In this document: positions 23,097-31,634 of the stretch, piece after piece
Numbering within the stretch: position 1 is the first letter of the stretch
Layout: each line of letters begins with the position of its first letter
NCBI RefSeq assembly: GCF_001953305.1
Contig: NZ_MTFE01000010.1
Span: 923,683-975,966 of the forward strand
Reading direction: 5' to 3'
Origin: Cnuella takakiae
GTDB taxonomy: Bacteria > Bacteroidota > Bacteroidia > Chitinophagales > Chitinophagaceae
Length of the DNA stretch: 52,284 nt
Program-made: the position numbers and the translations under genes
The notes under the pieces: generated by a model
Told to the model about the DNA's origin: nothing
The model's input: only the letters and a program-made list of their open reading frames with translations
Databases searched by the model: none

Positions 23097-24242
23097 TCAT
23101 TTGGCTACACTTTTAATGAAAAACAACCTGAACATTGTATTAAACATCCGGGTGTGCAGCAGCAAAAAGAACAGCAACAACACCGACAGGCTATGAATGA
23201 TCAAGTGGTTGAAGGGAGTGAACCGCATTGCCGATGCCATGACTTTTAGCAGGGAGCGAAACTCAAGTGCATACTTGTTGCCGGCAAGACTAACCAGCCA
23301 GAAGACCAGAAAAGCCGTTGCCAGCAGCAGGGTGGCGCCATAAAACAACTTCTTTAAACGGGAGTAGGCAGGCAGCAATTGTGTGCTCAATTTATCCCAA
23401 TTGGCAAACGGAAGATAAGCCAGCAGGTTGCCGGCAAATGAAATGTTGAAGGTGAGCAACACAACAAGATGGAACACGACGGCTGTTCCCAAAAACACCC
23501 GGAAAACACGGGCGTTGATGGCCGCAGGTAAAAATCCTACTTCGAAAATCAGCGTGGAATAATCCATCAGCTTCCAGAAGACATGGTTATTGATGCGCAT
23601 CAGGTGACTTGCGAGAAAACGGGTCCTTCCCGATGTATAATAATTTTGAAACAACTGGTACTTCACACCCTCCACGTGCCACTGTCCCCATCCGCCGATG
23701 ATCTTGATGCTGCCGGCTGTGAAAAAGCCAAAGCCCAGGCAAAGTGCCAGCAGGGCAAGGGCGAAGCTCCGCGAATCCGATGGTACGGGCGGCACCCAGA
23801 TATCCTTACGCCGCGCCAGGTAATCATCGACAGAAAAATGACGCTCCCAGCCGGTGAAGGCCATGAACAATGGCGTGAAGTACATCAGACTGCCATGGTC
23901 AATTTTGCCAAAGGAAAAACCAAAACTGGCCAGCAGGATATAAGTACCCGAAAAGACCAGTGATGCCCACCTGGTATACCAGCCAATGAACATCAGGAAA
24001 AAAGACAGCAGGTTGACAAGGGTAAATGCAATAAAAAAACCGGCCCCAGGGAAACCCCGGAACAAGGCAGCAAAACTGAAAGCAGGTGGATGGAATATAT
24101 AATTGAGATGGGGTCCAAGCCAGGCAAAAGACGGAAGCCCCATGACCAGCACCACAAACATGCAGTACACCAAGCGGTAAAGGGAAAGGCCTTGTGCTCC
24201 GTACTGGTAGGTACCAAACAGCTGTTGCGCCAGAAATTTCAT
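23097..24242 (-). CDS. HTTM-domain (vitamin K-dependent gamma-carboxylase-like) membrane protein
   Basis: A 381-residue polytopic protein with about nine hydrophobic helices. SLYRLVYCMF near the N-terminus, a periplasmic or lumenal GKIDHGSLMYFTPLFMAF segment and GWERHFSVDDYL match the bacterial HTTM family, which is related to vitamin K-dependent gamma-glutamyl carboxylase. It lacks the full C-terminal carboxylase region, so the activity is unknown. It starts 4 bases inside the end of the upstream gene (ATGA overlap), showing translational coupling, and a DCC oxidoreductase follows 200 bases downstream. Confidence 0.83.
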   Translation of the reverse strand: MKFLAQQLFGTYQYGAQGLSLYRLVYCMFVVLVMGLPSFAWLGPHLNYIFHPPAFSFAALFRGFPGAGFFIAFTLVNLLSFFLMFIGWYTRWASLVFSGTYILLASFGFSFGKIDHGSLMYFTPLFMAFTGWERHFSVDDYLARRKDIWVPPVPSDSRSFALALLALCLGFGFFTAGSIKIIGGWGQWHVEGVKYQLFQNYYTSGRTRFLASHLMRINNHVFWKLMDYSTLIFEVGFLPAAINARVFRVFLGTAVVFHLVVLLTFNISFAGNLLAYLPFANWDKLSTQLLPAYSRLKKLFYGATLLLATAFLVFWLVSLAGNKYALEFRSLLKVMASAMRFTPFNHLIIHSLSVLLLFFLLLHTRMFNTMFRLFFIKSVAK

Positions 24243-24739
24243 AACAATGGAATTCGGGTGATTTGCTGATCATGCAGTCCGCCGTCAGTAAGGCCACTTC
24301 TTGCATCATGCCGCTTCCTTCCAACAACTACCACCAGCATCAGGAAGTTTTTTTGGGGATACAGGGTCTTCAGGTGTGCACGGGTCATCTTCAGGAATTG
24401 CGCCCGCTCCCGGCGCATGTTTTCCAGCGTAGGATCCCGTGGCCTGGCCCTGATAGCTTGCTCTTTGCGCATAAGGGTTTTGAAAATGGTAGGGGCGTAA
24501 ATCAGTTTGGCTTTTCCAAACACATGGCGTTTATTCAGCACTACCGAGTCGCCCCGGTCATCGAGGGCATACACTTCCATCACATCGGTATGGTACAGGC
24601 CGGTGATGGGCGCCACACGGGCAAATGCAGGAAAAACAAAGGAAGGAAAAGGCTCCTTGAATAGTTTGGAAAGACCAAAATGGAGCACTAATGCCATACC
24701 CGCCAGTAAATAAATCAGCACACTTTTTCTTCTGCTCAT
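24239..24739 (-). CDS. Membrane-anchored hypothetical protein coupled to the HTTM gene
   Basis: A 166-residue protein. A single N-terminal helix (about 8-25, VLIYLLAGMALVLHFGL) is followed by a soluble part with YHTDVMEVYALDDRGDSVVLN strands and a basic helical region at 90-130 rich in Arg. The end includes hydrophobic LMLVVVVGRKR. I do not recognise the family. Its stop overlaps the HTTM start by 4 bases, so its product probably works with HTTM and DCC at the membrane. The start is chosen by the position of the membrane helix. Confidence 0.72.
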   Translation of the reverse strand: MSRRKSVLIYLLAGMALVLHFGLSKLFKEPFPSFVFPAFARVAPITGLYHTDVMEVYALDDRGDSVVLNKRHVFGKAKLIYAPTIFKTLMRKEQAIRARPRDPTLENMRRERAQFLKMTRAHLKTLYPQKNFLMLVVVVGRKRHDARSGLTDGGLHDQQITRIPLL

Positions 24740-25107
24740 AATAGCAAACTGTTGTTCCCGCACAGCAGCACCGCAACAGGCGGCCCCGGAAGTCAGGATT
24801 GGTTTATGCACGGTTTACAATCAGTATGGGCTGGACAATAAAAACGGGGAAGAAATGCATTCCACCCACATTGGTTTTAGAAAGGAACTGGGGCGGGTAA
24901 CAGATGTGCTTTGGGGTGCTCTTTTTCTGAGCAGTATTATATTTCGACAAACAAATTATCGATTTTCAGTGGAAACAAATGCATTTTTTTTATGCGAAAA
25001 GGCATAACAAGCCTCATTAGAAAGCATAACAAAATCCGGGGATTGTCAGTATTTGCAGTACCATAATTGCACCGCAAAGCACTGCTTATGCTTAAATTGT
25101 GTGCTGT
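24740..25107. other. Intergenic stretch of about 370 bases
   Basis: It separates divergent genes. I see no repeat element, RNA or further ORF with support. The rightmost part is AT-rich and probably contains the promoter of the 25108 gene. Confidence 0.5.
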
Positions 25108-25410
25108 ATGAAAAAGTCGAATAATGTGGTACTGTGTAGCGTGCTGCTGGCCGCCATCAGCAGTTGCGCACAAAAGGAAAAAAAGGATGAATGGATTGTG
25201 GGAGCCCAAAACGGCAGTACCCGCGATACAACCCTGCATGGCAACCAATACCGTTATTTTGGCGGCTTCTGGTACCCATTGATACTTGGCCGCATCAGCC
25301 CTGCATCTTACCAGGGGGCTACTGCCACACAGATCAGCAACCCTGGGTTCAAAGCAGGAAAAATACGTACCGGAGGCTTTGGCCGCTCAGGCCGTAGTGG
25401 TATCAGTTGA
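25108..25410 (+). CDS. Small YgiB-like (DUF1190) lipoprotein
   Basis: A 100-residue lipoprotein: the signal ends in LLAAISSC with Cys20, followed by Lys/Glu. The core FGGFWYPLILGR (51-62) and the Gly/Arg/Ser tail GGFGRSGRSGIS resemble, in miniature, the GSFWMPLMAGYMMG and RGGFGESV parts of E. coli YgiB. YgiB is encoded next to YgiC, a glutathionylspermidine-synthase-like ATP-grasp protein, and here too such a gene follows 248 bases downstream. The relationship is inferred from motifs and order, not from a search. It may be an envelope partner of the ATP-grasp enzyme. Confidence 0.7.
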   Translation: MKKSNNVVLCSVLLAAISSCAQKEKKDEWIVGAQNGSTRDTTLHGNQYRYFGGFWYPLILGRISPASYQGATATQISNPGFKAGKIRTGGFGRSGRSGIS

Positions 25411-25442
25411 TGGTTGCTTATACCAGTTGTAAATAATTGGGT

Positions 25443-25472
25443 AAAAGCTACAAGCTTTTAGCTGCAAGCTGC
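25443..25472. repeat. AGCTACAAGCTTTTAGCTGCAAGCT word repeat
   Basis: Overlapping AGCT(T/A)-CAAGCT words make an imperfect palindrome 33 bases after the YgiB-like gene. Confidence 0.55.
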
Positions 25473-25561
25473 AAGATTTCCATGTTCACGACCAATGTAA
25501 AAATGGTATTAGTGATTCCCTTTTCCAACTATTACAGCCTTTTGCTCGTTGCAATACCTAT

Positions 25562-25594
25562 GTAGCCTTGTTGGCTTTTTTACTGCAAGGCTAC
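25562..25594. repeat. Hairpin upstream of the ATP-grasp gene
   Basis: GTAGCCTTG (25562-25570) and CAAGGCTAC (25586-25594) form a perfect 9-base stem with a 15-base loop, 64 bases before the ATG. It could attenuate or end transcription, but the T-run is in the loop, not behind the stem. Confidence 0.5.
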
Positions 25595-25657
25595 CCAAAT
25601 ACAAGGGCGGCCACACCCCATCAAAACAACATTAAATAGCTCTCCGAAACCAAGCTT

Positions 25658-26785
25658 ATGCAGCGCATACCCATCACCCCACGACCCAACTGGACCCAGA
25701 AAATAGCAGACCAGGGTTTCCTGTTTTACGACATTGATTCGTATTACAACGAAAGCGCAGCCTATGCATTTACCGCAGCCGAAATTGATGTTATAGAAAA
25801 GGCTACCTCCGAGCTGCAACGGATGTGCCTGGAGGTGGTGGATCATGTTGTAAACAAAAAGCTGTACAAAGAATTTCATATACAGCCCGCCTTTGCCGAC
25901 TTTATTGAATGGAGTTGGAAGAATGATAATCCTTCGTTTTACGGCCGCTTCGACCTGGCATATAATGGCACCGACATCAAGATGCTGGAATTTAACGCCG
26001 ACACACCTACTTCCTTGCTGGAAGCTTCGGTGATACAGTGGTACTGGCTTCAGGAGTTTGACCCTATGTACGACCAGTTCAATTCCATTCACGAAAAGCT
26101 GGTAGCCCATATGCAGGCGTGCAAGCAATGGCTATACAATGGGCCGCTCTACTTTGCCTGTATCAAAGACAGCGTGGAAGATTATATGACGGTAAAATAC
26201 CTGGAAGACTGCGCCTTCCAGGCAGACATACTTACTGGTTTTACCTATATGGAAGACATTGGTGTTGACGACCCCGGTCATTTTCATACAGCCGCGGGCC
26301 AGCCACTCACTAATGTATTCAAGCTATACCCATGGGAGTGGTTGTTCAACGAGGAGTTCAGCTCCTACCTGCCTCACAACATGGACCATACCTTGTGGAT
26401 TGAACCGCCTTACAAGGCCATTCTTTCCAACAAGATGCTGCTGGTGTACCTGCACGAACTTTTCCCGGACTCGCCCTATATCCTGCCGGCTTATTTCAAC
26501 AAGGACGGTGGTATGCGCCACTATGTAAAAAAGCCCGTGTACAGCCGCGAGGGCGCCAATGTGAGTATTGTTTGGAATGGCCGCACCATAGAAGAACAGG
26601 GTGGCGATTATGGCAGTGAAGGTTTTGTGTACCAGGAGTATTTCGAACTGCCCGACTTCAAACACAACAAACCCGTACTGGGCAGCTGGATCATCGGCGG
26701 TATGCCCGCAGGCATGGGCATCCGCGAAAGCAGCGGGCTTATAACGGGCAACGGCAGCCGGTTTTGTCCCCATTATTTCATATGA
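25658..26785 (+). CDS. Glutathionylspermidine-synthase family ATP-grasp protein (YgiC-like)
   Basis: A 375-residue ATP-grasp ligase of the GSP_synth family (YgiC/YjfC group). Recognisable blocks are WSWKNDNPSFYGRFDLAYNG (about 88-107), MLEFNADTPTSLLEAS (a substrate/ATP segment), KLYPWEWLF, WIEPPYKAILSNKMLL, and a C-terminal GSWIIGGMPAGMGIRESSGLITGN loop. E. coli Gss joins glutathione and spermidine, but YgiC-type proteins lack the amidase half and their substrates remain uncertain. It acts in the cytoplasm; the lipoprotein upstream may link it to the envelope. A strong terminator follows the stop. Confidence 0.88.
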   Translation: MQRIPITPRPNWTQKIADQGFLFYDIDSYYNESAAYAFTAAEIDVIEKATSELQRMCLEVVDHVVNKKLYKEFHIQPAFADFIEWSWKNDNPSFYGRFDLAYNGTDIKMLEFNADTPTSLLEASVIQWYWLQEFDPMYDQFNSIHEKLVAHMQACKQWLYNGPLYFACIKDSVEDYMTVKYLEDCAFQADILTGFTYMEDIGVDDPGHFHTAAGQPLTNVFKLYPWEWLFNEEFSSYLPHNMDHTLWIEPPYKAILSNKMLLVYLHELFPDSPYILPAYFNKDGGMRHYVKKPVYSREGANVSIVWNGRTIEEQGGDYGSEGFVYQEYFELPDFKHNKPVLGSWIIGGMPAGMGIRESSGLITGNGSRFCPHYFI

Positions 26786-26787
26786 AA

Positions 26788-26825
26788 AAACAAAGCGTCC
26801 TTGCATGTGCAAGGACGCTTTGTTT
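26788..26825. terminator. Strong palindromic terminator
   Basis: Two perfect 18-base arms (26788-26805 and 26808-26825) with A-run and T-run flanks, 2 bases after the TGA of the ATP-grasp gene. It works in principle in both directions; the convergent hydrolase gene ends about 105 bases away. Confidence 0.9.
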
Positions 26826-26931
26826 AGGAATGCAACGAACTAAAATTTCTAACTGCTTCCAATCTTTTGCTGCGTATATCCATTCAACTTGCTACAGCTT
26901 CAGGATTGGTGTTGCCTCTAATACCAACGGT

Positions 26932-28059
26932 TTACTGCAATGAAGCCTTCAGCCTCGATGCAGCAAAGTCCTGTGCCGCTTTGGCTTCGGGCACCACGGT
27001 GGCCATTCCAAAGAATTCGTGGGTAACACCGGTGTACAACTGGCGGGTTGCATCCACACCGGCAGCACGCATCTTATCGGTCAGCAGTGCACCTTCCGTT
27101 TCCAGCGGGTCAATTTCCGCGTTGATGATGGTAGTGGTAGGCAAACCGCTAACATCGGCAGCCAGCAGGTTGATCATGGGGTTGGCGGCCTCATCCATGC
27201 TATTCAGGTAATGACCCAGGAACCAGGGCAGCATGGGCGTGTTGAGGGGCTTGGCTGCGGCATAGGTAATCTTTGAAGGCAACGACAGATCGTTACTTGC
27301 AACGGGGTACACCGACAGGATGTGGCGAGGCATCTTATAACCATTATCCCTTGCCATGATGGCCACATTCACAGCCAGGTTGCCGCCAGCACTTTCGCCT
27401 GCAGTGGCCACCTTGGCTGAGTCGGCACGGAGGGAAGCTGCATTTTCAACGGCCCACTGGTAAGCGGCATAAGCATCCTGGTGTGCGGTAGGAAACTTGA
27501 ACTCGGGGCCTTTGCGGTATTCTACCGACACCACTACAGCATCTGTTTTTTCGGCAAGGGCCTGCGCCGATGCATTATAGGTATCGATGGTAGCGATCAC
27601 CCATCCACCGCCATGGTAGTATACAATGAGGGGATAGTTGGACCTGCCGGTACGGGGGGTATACACACGTGCATGAATGGTACCACCGGCAACGGGAATT
27701 TCACGGCCCATGGTATCAACACCTGAAAGCGGCATGGGTATCCTGAAATTATTCATCACCCGCATCACAGCTTCTGTTGGGCCGGGTTGCAGGCGTGCCT
27801 GCTCGGGTGTGAGGGATTCGATGGGTGCAGGCGCAATGGTATCGAGGGTTTCAATTACAGCTTGCATTTGCTGCGTTAACGTCGGACCCCAGGCTGGTTT
27901 TGCCTTGGAAGGTTGAATGCTTTCGTAGCCGGGAGCCGGTGGTTCGTAATCAGCTTTTTGGCAGGCGGTAAAACCAGCCACTACCATCAGCAACAGCGAC
28001 ATCATTACGGCTCCTTTGCGCATACCAAACAAACGCTGGGAGTAAGGGTGTTTTTTCAT
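26932..28059 (-). CDS. Hormone-sensitive-lipase-type carboxylesterase, lipoprotein
   Basis: A 375-residue alpha/beta hydrolase of the HSL (GDXG) family. Signal and lipobox VVAGFTAC end at Cys33. The oxyanion motif is HGGGW at 150-154, the nucleophile is Ser224 in GESAGG, and the acid and base are Asp318 (EIDPLETEG) and His348 (VTHEFFG). It should cleave short-chain esters outside the cytoplasm. The start at 28059 is the first ATG; 28023 (MRKGAVMM) would give a shorter signal peptide. It is monocistronic. Confidence 0.9.
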   Translation of the reverse strand: MKKHPYSQRLFGMRKGAVMMSLLLMVVAGFTACQKADYEPPAPGYESIQPSKAKPAWGPTLTQQMQAVIETLDTIAPAPIESLTPEQARLQPGPTEAVMRVMNNFRIPMPLSGVDTMGREIPVAGGTIHARVYTPRTGRSNYPLIVYYHGGGWVIATIDTYNASAQALAEKTDAVVVSVEYRKGPEFKFPTAHQDAYAAYQWAVENAASLRADSAKVATAGESAGGNLAVNVAIMARDNGYKMPRHILSVYPVASNDLSLPSKITYAAAKPLNTPMLPWFLGHYLNSMDEAANPMINLLAADVSGLPTTTIINAEIDPLETEGALLTDKMRAAGVDATRQLYTGVTHEFFGMATVVPEAKAAQDFAASRLKASLQ

Positions 28060-28303
28060 GTGTTTAATGTTTAGCCAACTAAATACCCTAAATCTGTACC
28101 ACGAGTTTGTTCACTGATTATCACAACCATGCACAGCAGGGCTTCTACAGGGTAGCTTTTCGTTGGGCTAATATGTACACAGAAAAAAGCTATAGGTCAC
28201 TCCTTACCAAAGCATTTGTTTTGCGGCCTGCTTTGGACCTTGAAATTTGGCAGACTCCAGGAGTTGCACATACATTTTGGTACCGAGTATAATTACACAC
28301 TTA

Positions 28304-30202
28304 TTAAAACGTCTTCCCCGTAGCCTTCACCGGGTGCTGCTCGCCGCCAGCGCTCACCGAAGAAGAACCAAATACCTGTATGCTGCTCTTGATAAAATCC
28401 TTCTCATCGGCTTTGTAAATATTCTCCACAAACTTCTGCGGGTTGCGGTCGATATAAGGGAACCAGGTGCTGTGTACCTGCACCATGATGCGGTGTCCTT
28501 TTTTGAAGGTATGCAACACATCCTGCAGCGGTATGCTTACATCGGTAGGCTGGCCGGGTACAAAGGGCTCGGGTTTTTCAAACGAATTGCGGAAGCGGCC
28601 GCGGAACACTTCGTGGCGCACCAGCTGCTGGTAACCGCCCATCACGATGTTCTTGGGATTGTGTTCATACTGTGGGTGGTTGTCGGGGTACACGTCAATG
28701 AGCTTTACCACGAAGTCGGCATCGGTGGTGCTGATGGCCACTTTTAGTTTGGCCAGTATTTCACCGGCAAGCGTCACGGCATCGGTGAGGGGCTCGGTTT
28801 GAAAGGTCAGTACATCGGGGCGACGGCTGGCTTCGCGCTGGTCGTCGCTCATAAAGGCGCGGGGCGTAAAGGTGAGGCCTTCTACCTGCGAGGTATAAGG
28901 TACCGGTTTGGCAGGGTCGCTCACATAATCGAATGCGGTGCTTGGGTCAACGGGTTTGTTTACCGACAACTGGCCGTTGGGGCCGAAATACAATTGTACC
29001 TGCGGTGTGTTCTTAGGCGGCCACACATCAAACTTTTGCCACTCCTTGCTGCCGGTGTTGAACAGCCATGCTTCGGGCAGGGTATCGGTGCCTTTGTCCT
29101 TGAGGTAGTAGTTGAAAAACGGCAGCTCTATGTTTTTCTGGTAAAATGAGGCAATGCTGTCGCCAAAATAAATGTGGTTGTGGATGCCTTTTGCGGTTTC
29201 CCTTGCCCAGTCGCCATGTGCCCATGGGCCCATTACGATGCGGTTCTTGGTGCCGGGATTATTGCGCTCGATGGTTTTGTAAATATTTAAGGGGCCATAG
29301 AGGTCTTCGGCATCAAACCAGCCGCCAACAGTGAGCACCGCGGGTTTGATATCTTTCTTCAGGTGGGGCAGGATGCTGCGCTTTTGCCAGAAGGTATCGT
29401 AGTTGGGGTGGTTGATCACCTGGTTCCAGAATACGTCTTCGCTGTAATAGTCTTTGGTGATGTTTTTCAGCGGTCCTTTTGCCAGCCAGAACTTATAAGC
29501 ATCCCTGGGGGCATTGTTGTACAGCTTCATCAGCTGTGGCTCGTACCATTCCTCGCGGGTGGTGTCTTTTTTCGGAACGCCAAACACAGGAAAAGCAGCC
29601 GTATAGCTTTGGAGGTAGGCACCCATGTGGTGGAAATCGTCGAAGAAAAAGTCGGATACCGGCGCCTGCGGGCTGGCAGCTTTGAGTGCAGGGTGCGCAT
29701 CGGGAAGCGAAGCGGCACTGTAAAAACCTGGATAGGAAATACCAAAGATGCCGGCCTTGCCATTGTTGCCCTTGATGTTTTTTACCAGCCAGTCGATGCT
29801 GTCCCAGGTGTCGGAACTTTCGTCAATATCCTGTTTGTTCTTAGGGTTGTTGCCCGGTATGTTGGGCGTCATATTGTTAAAGCTGCCGCCGCTCATGTAG
29901 CGGCCGCGCACATCCTGGAACACCAGTATATATCCTTCCTGCACCAGGTACTTCGATGGGTGTCCATGTGTATCGAAGTTGCGGTAGCTGGAGGCGTTGT
30001 AACAGGTGCGGTTGATGAGAAAAGGATAAGCCTTCGACTTGTCCTTGGGTGTGTACACGATGGTATACAGTTTTACGCCATCGCGTGCCGGGATGAAGTA
30101 CTCGGACTTGTCGTAGTGGTCGGCCATTTTCCAGCTGGTATCTTGCTGGGCCTGTGCTGCGCTACAAATCAGCAGCAGGAGCCATAACAGGGGTGTGCGC
30201 AT
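28304..30202 (-). CDS. CocE/NonD family hydrolase (alpha-amino-acid ester hydrolase type)
   Basis: A 632-residue secreted peptidase S15/CocE family enzyme. A signal peptide covers 1-19 (LLWLLLLICSAAQAQ). The catalytic Ser156 lies in GISYPGF, Asp297 in GGWFDAED and His329 in GPWAHGDW. The C-terminal third (about 400-630) is the jelly-roll X-Pro-dipeptidase domain, ending with GHRIMVQVHSTWFPYIDRNPQ, which is typical of alpha-amino-acid ester hydrolases acting on amino-acid esters or beta-lactams. It probably works in the periplasm on peptide-like esters or amides. No partners are seen: a 240-base gap follows and a 700-base repeat region precedes it. Confidence 0.9.
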   Translation of the reverse strand: MRTPLLWLLLLICSAAQAQQDTSWKMADHYDKSEYFIPARDGVKLYTIVYTPKDKSKAYPFLINRTCYNASSYRNFDTHGHPSKYLVQEGYILVFQDVRGRYMSGGSFNNMTPNIPGNNPKNKQDIDESSDTWDSIDWLVKNIKGNNGKAGIFGISYPGFYSAASLPDAHPALKAASPQAPVSDFFFDDFHHMGAYLQSYTAAFPVFGVPKKDTTREEWYEPQLMKLYNNAPRDAYKFWLAKGPLKNITKDYYSEDVFWNQVINHPNYDTFWQKRSILPHLKKDIKPAVLTVGGWFDAEDLYGPLNIYKTIERNNPGTKNRIVMGPWAHGDWARETAKGIHNHIYFGDSIASFYQKNIELPFFNYYLKDKGTDTLPEAWLFNTGSKEWQKFDVWPPKNTPQVQLYFGPNGQLSVNKPVDPSTAFDYVSDPAKPVPYTSQVEGLTFTPRAFMSDDQREASRRPDVLTFQTEPLTDAVTLAGEILAKLKVAISTTDADFVVKLIDVYPDNHPQYEHNPKNIVMGGYQQLVRHEVFRGRFRNSFEKPEPFVPGQPTDVSIPLQDVLHTFKKGHRIMVQVHSTWFPYIDRNPQKFVENIYKADEKDFIKSSIQVFGSSSVSAGGEQHPVKATGKTF

Positions 30203-30917
30203 GTGAACGGTATTTGCCCCGTAAGTTAGCTGGATTTAAGGTTTGCCCGGTTTACAAGATTGATTTGCTTTCGATGGCAGGTGTAGCAAAAACAATAAGG
30301 CAAAAGGCAAAAAGCATCATACAATTTTAAAGATGGTTACGGAAGGAGTTGCTGGTTGTTGCAAACCCGAAGCAACACAGGTAATAGGATAACCCTTCAA
30401 AATAGCTTCGGAAATGGCAACAGAAGCCTTCAGGGCTTCAACAAAAATAGCCGCCGGTGCAACCGGCGGAAAAGAAAGTAGCGCCAGTTTTCAAATGCCC
30501 AACCCCGTAGGGGTTGAAACAGCTTAAGGTTCGAGGTTCAACCCCTACGGGGCTGGGCGCTCCGTTTGATTGATACGTTCTTAACCGCCGGTTGCACCGG
30601 CGGCTATTCAAATTATAGCCCTACGGGCTCACTTGCCAGATCTCAAACATTTTCAAGAATAGGGACGAAAAGGTGCAAGCTATCAGTTACAGTCTTTGAG
30701 CATACAAGCGCCCAAACTGATGCTATAATCAAAATGGAAAAGTATAAAGGCTGCTGTAGCATCACCCCTTATACTTTTTGACCTTACCAGAATTTTATTT
30801 TAAGCTGCACTTCAGTATGATACCATGTTCAAGTAGGCAGTACAATCTCTTATTGTACAAACTGAACTACCTAGTTAAAAATGGCATGACACAAAGGACG
30901 CTGAAATACCCTTTTCC
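30203..30917. other. Gene-free stretch of about 715 bases with nested palindrome
   Basis: No frame is convincing. Besides the nested element at 30446-30608 it holds two small hairpins with AGCCC-type stems at 30425-30441 and 30617-30629, on either side of the larger element. Confidence 0.7.
30446..30608. repeat. 163-base nested palindromic element
   Basis: Outer arms of 24 bases (30446-30469 and 30585-30608) are exact reverse complements, and each is itself a palindrome around GCCGCCGGTGCAACCGGCGG. Inner arms of 22 bases (30497-30518 and 30537-30558) match with one mismatch and each contains CAACCCC...GGGGTTG. This is the architecture of REP/BIME or MITE elements; no terminal transposase gene is nearby. 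Confidence 0.85.
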
Positions 30918-31520
30918 TTACCTGATTTTTACATGCGCAAAACTGCCTTCCAATTGCAGGTTGCAGCGGTTGGCTACATCGGGCGGCGTGTTCCCGTTGC
31001 GGATGGTGGGATCGTAAAACAGGTTGGTGGCATTGATGGTAAAACTGCCGCTGATGGTGCGGTTAACTGCATCAAAACCGGTGATGCGCAGGTTGCCACT
31101 CCACTGGCCTGGTGATAGGCTTTCAACAAGGTTGGACCAGAAACTGGTGGTGCTTACATTGTTGGTAAAATTGTAGCGGGCGTACAGGATCTTTTCCCCG
31201 TTGCTGTCGAAGCTGTAGTCGCGGATCAGCGACTTGCCGATGGCTGCTGTGCTGAGGTCCAGCGCAATGCCTTCGCCAGTGCTGCCTTCGGTGGCCGCAG
31301 GCACATTAAAGAATAATCGCAGCTTGCCATCGTTAATCGACACAATGGACTCCATTTGCGGCAGCTTGTTATAAGTGGCAAGTTTTATTTCACCGTTCCT
31401 GTTGGGAAAAGAGAGCGTGCGGTTGAAACTGAGTTCGGGAGCGGGTGCTGACTTTAGCGGCTCTTTGGTACAACTGGCAAAAACAAACAAGAGTGCAAAG
31501 GCATACAGCAGCCGGGTCAT
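30918..31520 (-). CDS. Hypothetical lipoprotein
   Basis: A 200-residue lipoprotein: the signal MTRLLYAFALLFVFASC ends at Cys17. The mature part is a beta-rich protein with many Asn, Ser and Thr (NRTLSFPNRNGEIKL, ITGFDAVNRTISGSFTINATN). The latter pattern is common in Bacteroidota surface lipoproteins such as DUF6252 members; I cannot confirm the family. The start is chosen to place the signal peptide at the N-terminus. A cysteine near the C-terminus (NRCNLQLEG) is the only other one. Confidence 0.7.
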   Translation of the reverse strand: MTRLLYAFALLFVFASCTKEPLKSAPAPELSFNRTLSFPNRNGEIKLATYNKLPQMESIVSINDGKLRLFFNVPAATEGSTGEGIALDLSTAAIGKSLIRDYSFDSNGEKILYARYNFTNNVSTTSFWSNLVESLSPGQWSGNLRITGFDAVNRTISGSFTINATNLFYDPTIRNGNTPPDVANRCNLQLEGSFAHVKIR

Positions 31521-31634
31521 AAGCGTTTGGTTTGAACCAAAACTGCAGCAAACACCGGTACCGTACAATATTTTTTGATGAGCAGTATCCAGCCTGTTAT
31601 TACCGGTTGGTAACAGGGATGCACCGCACCTGCA

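Noticed and set aside
30446-30608. Insertion sequence
   Set aside because: The element is too small and contains no transposase frame; REP/MITE-type is the most that can be said.
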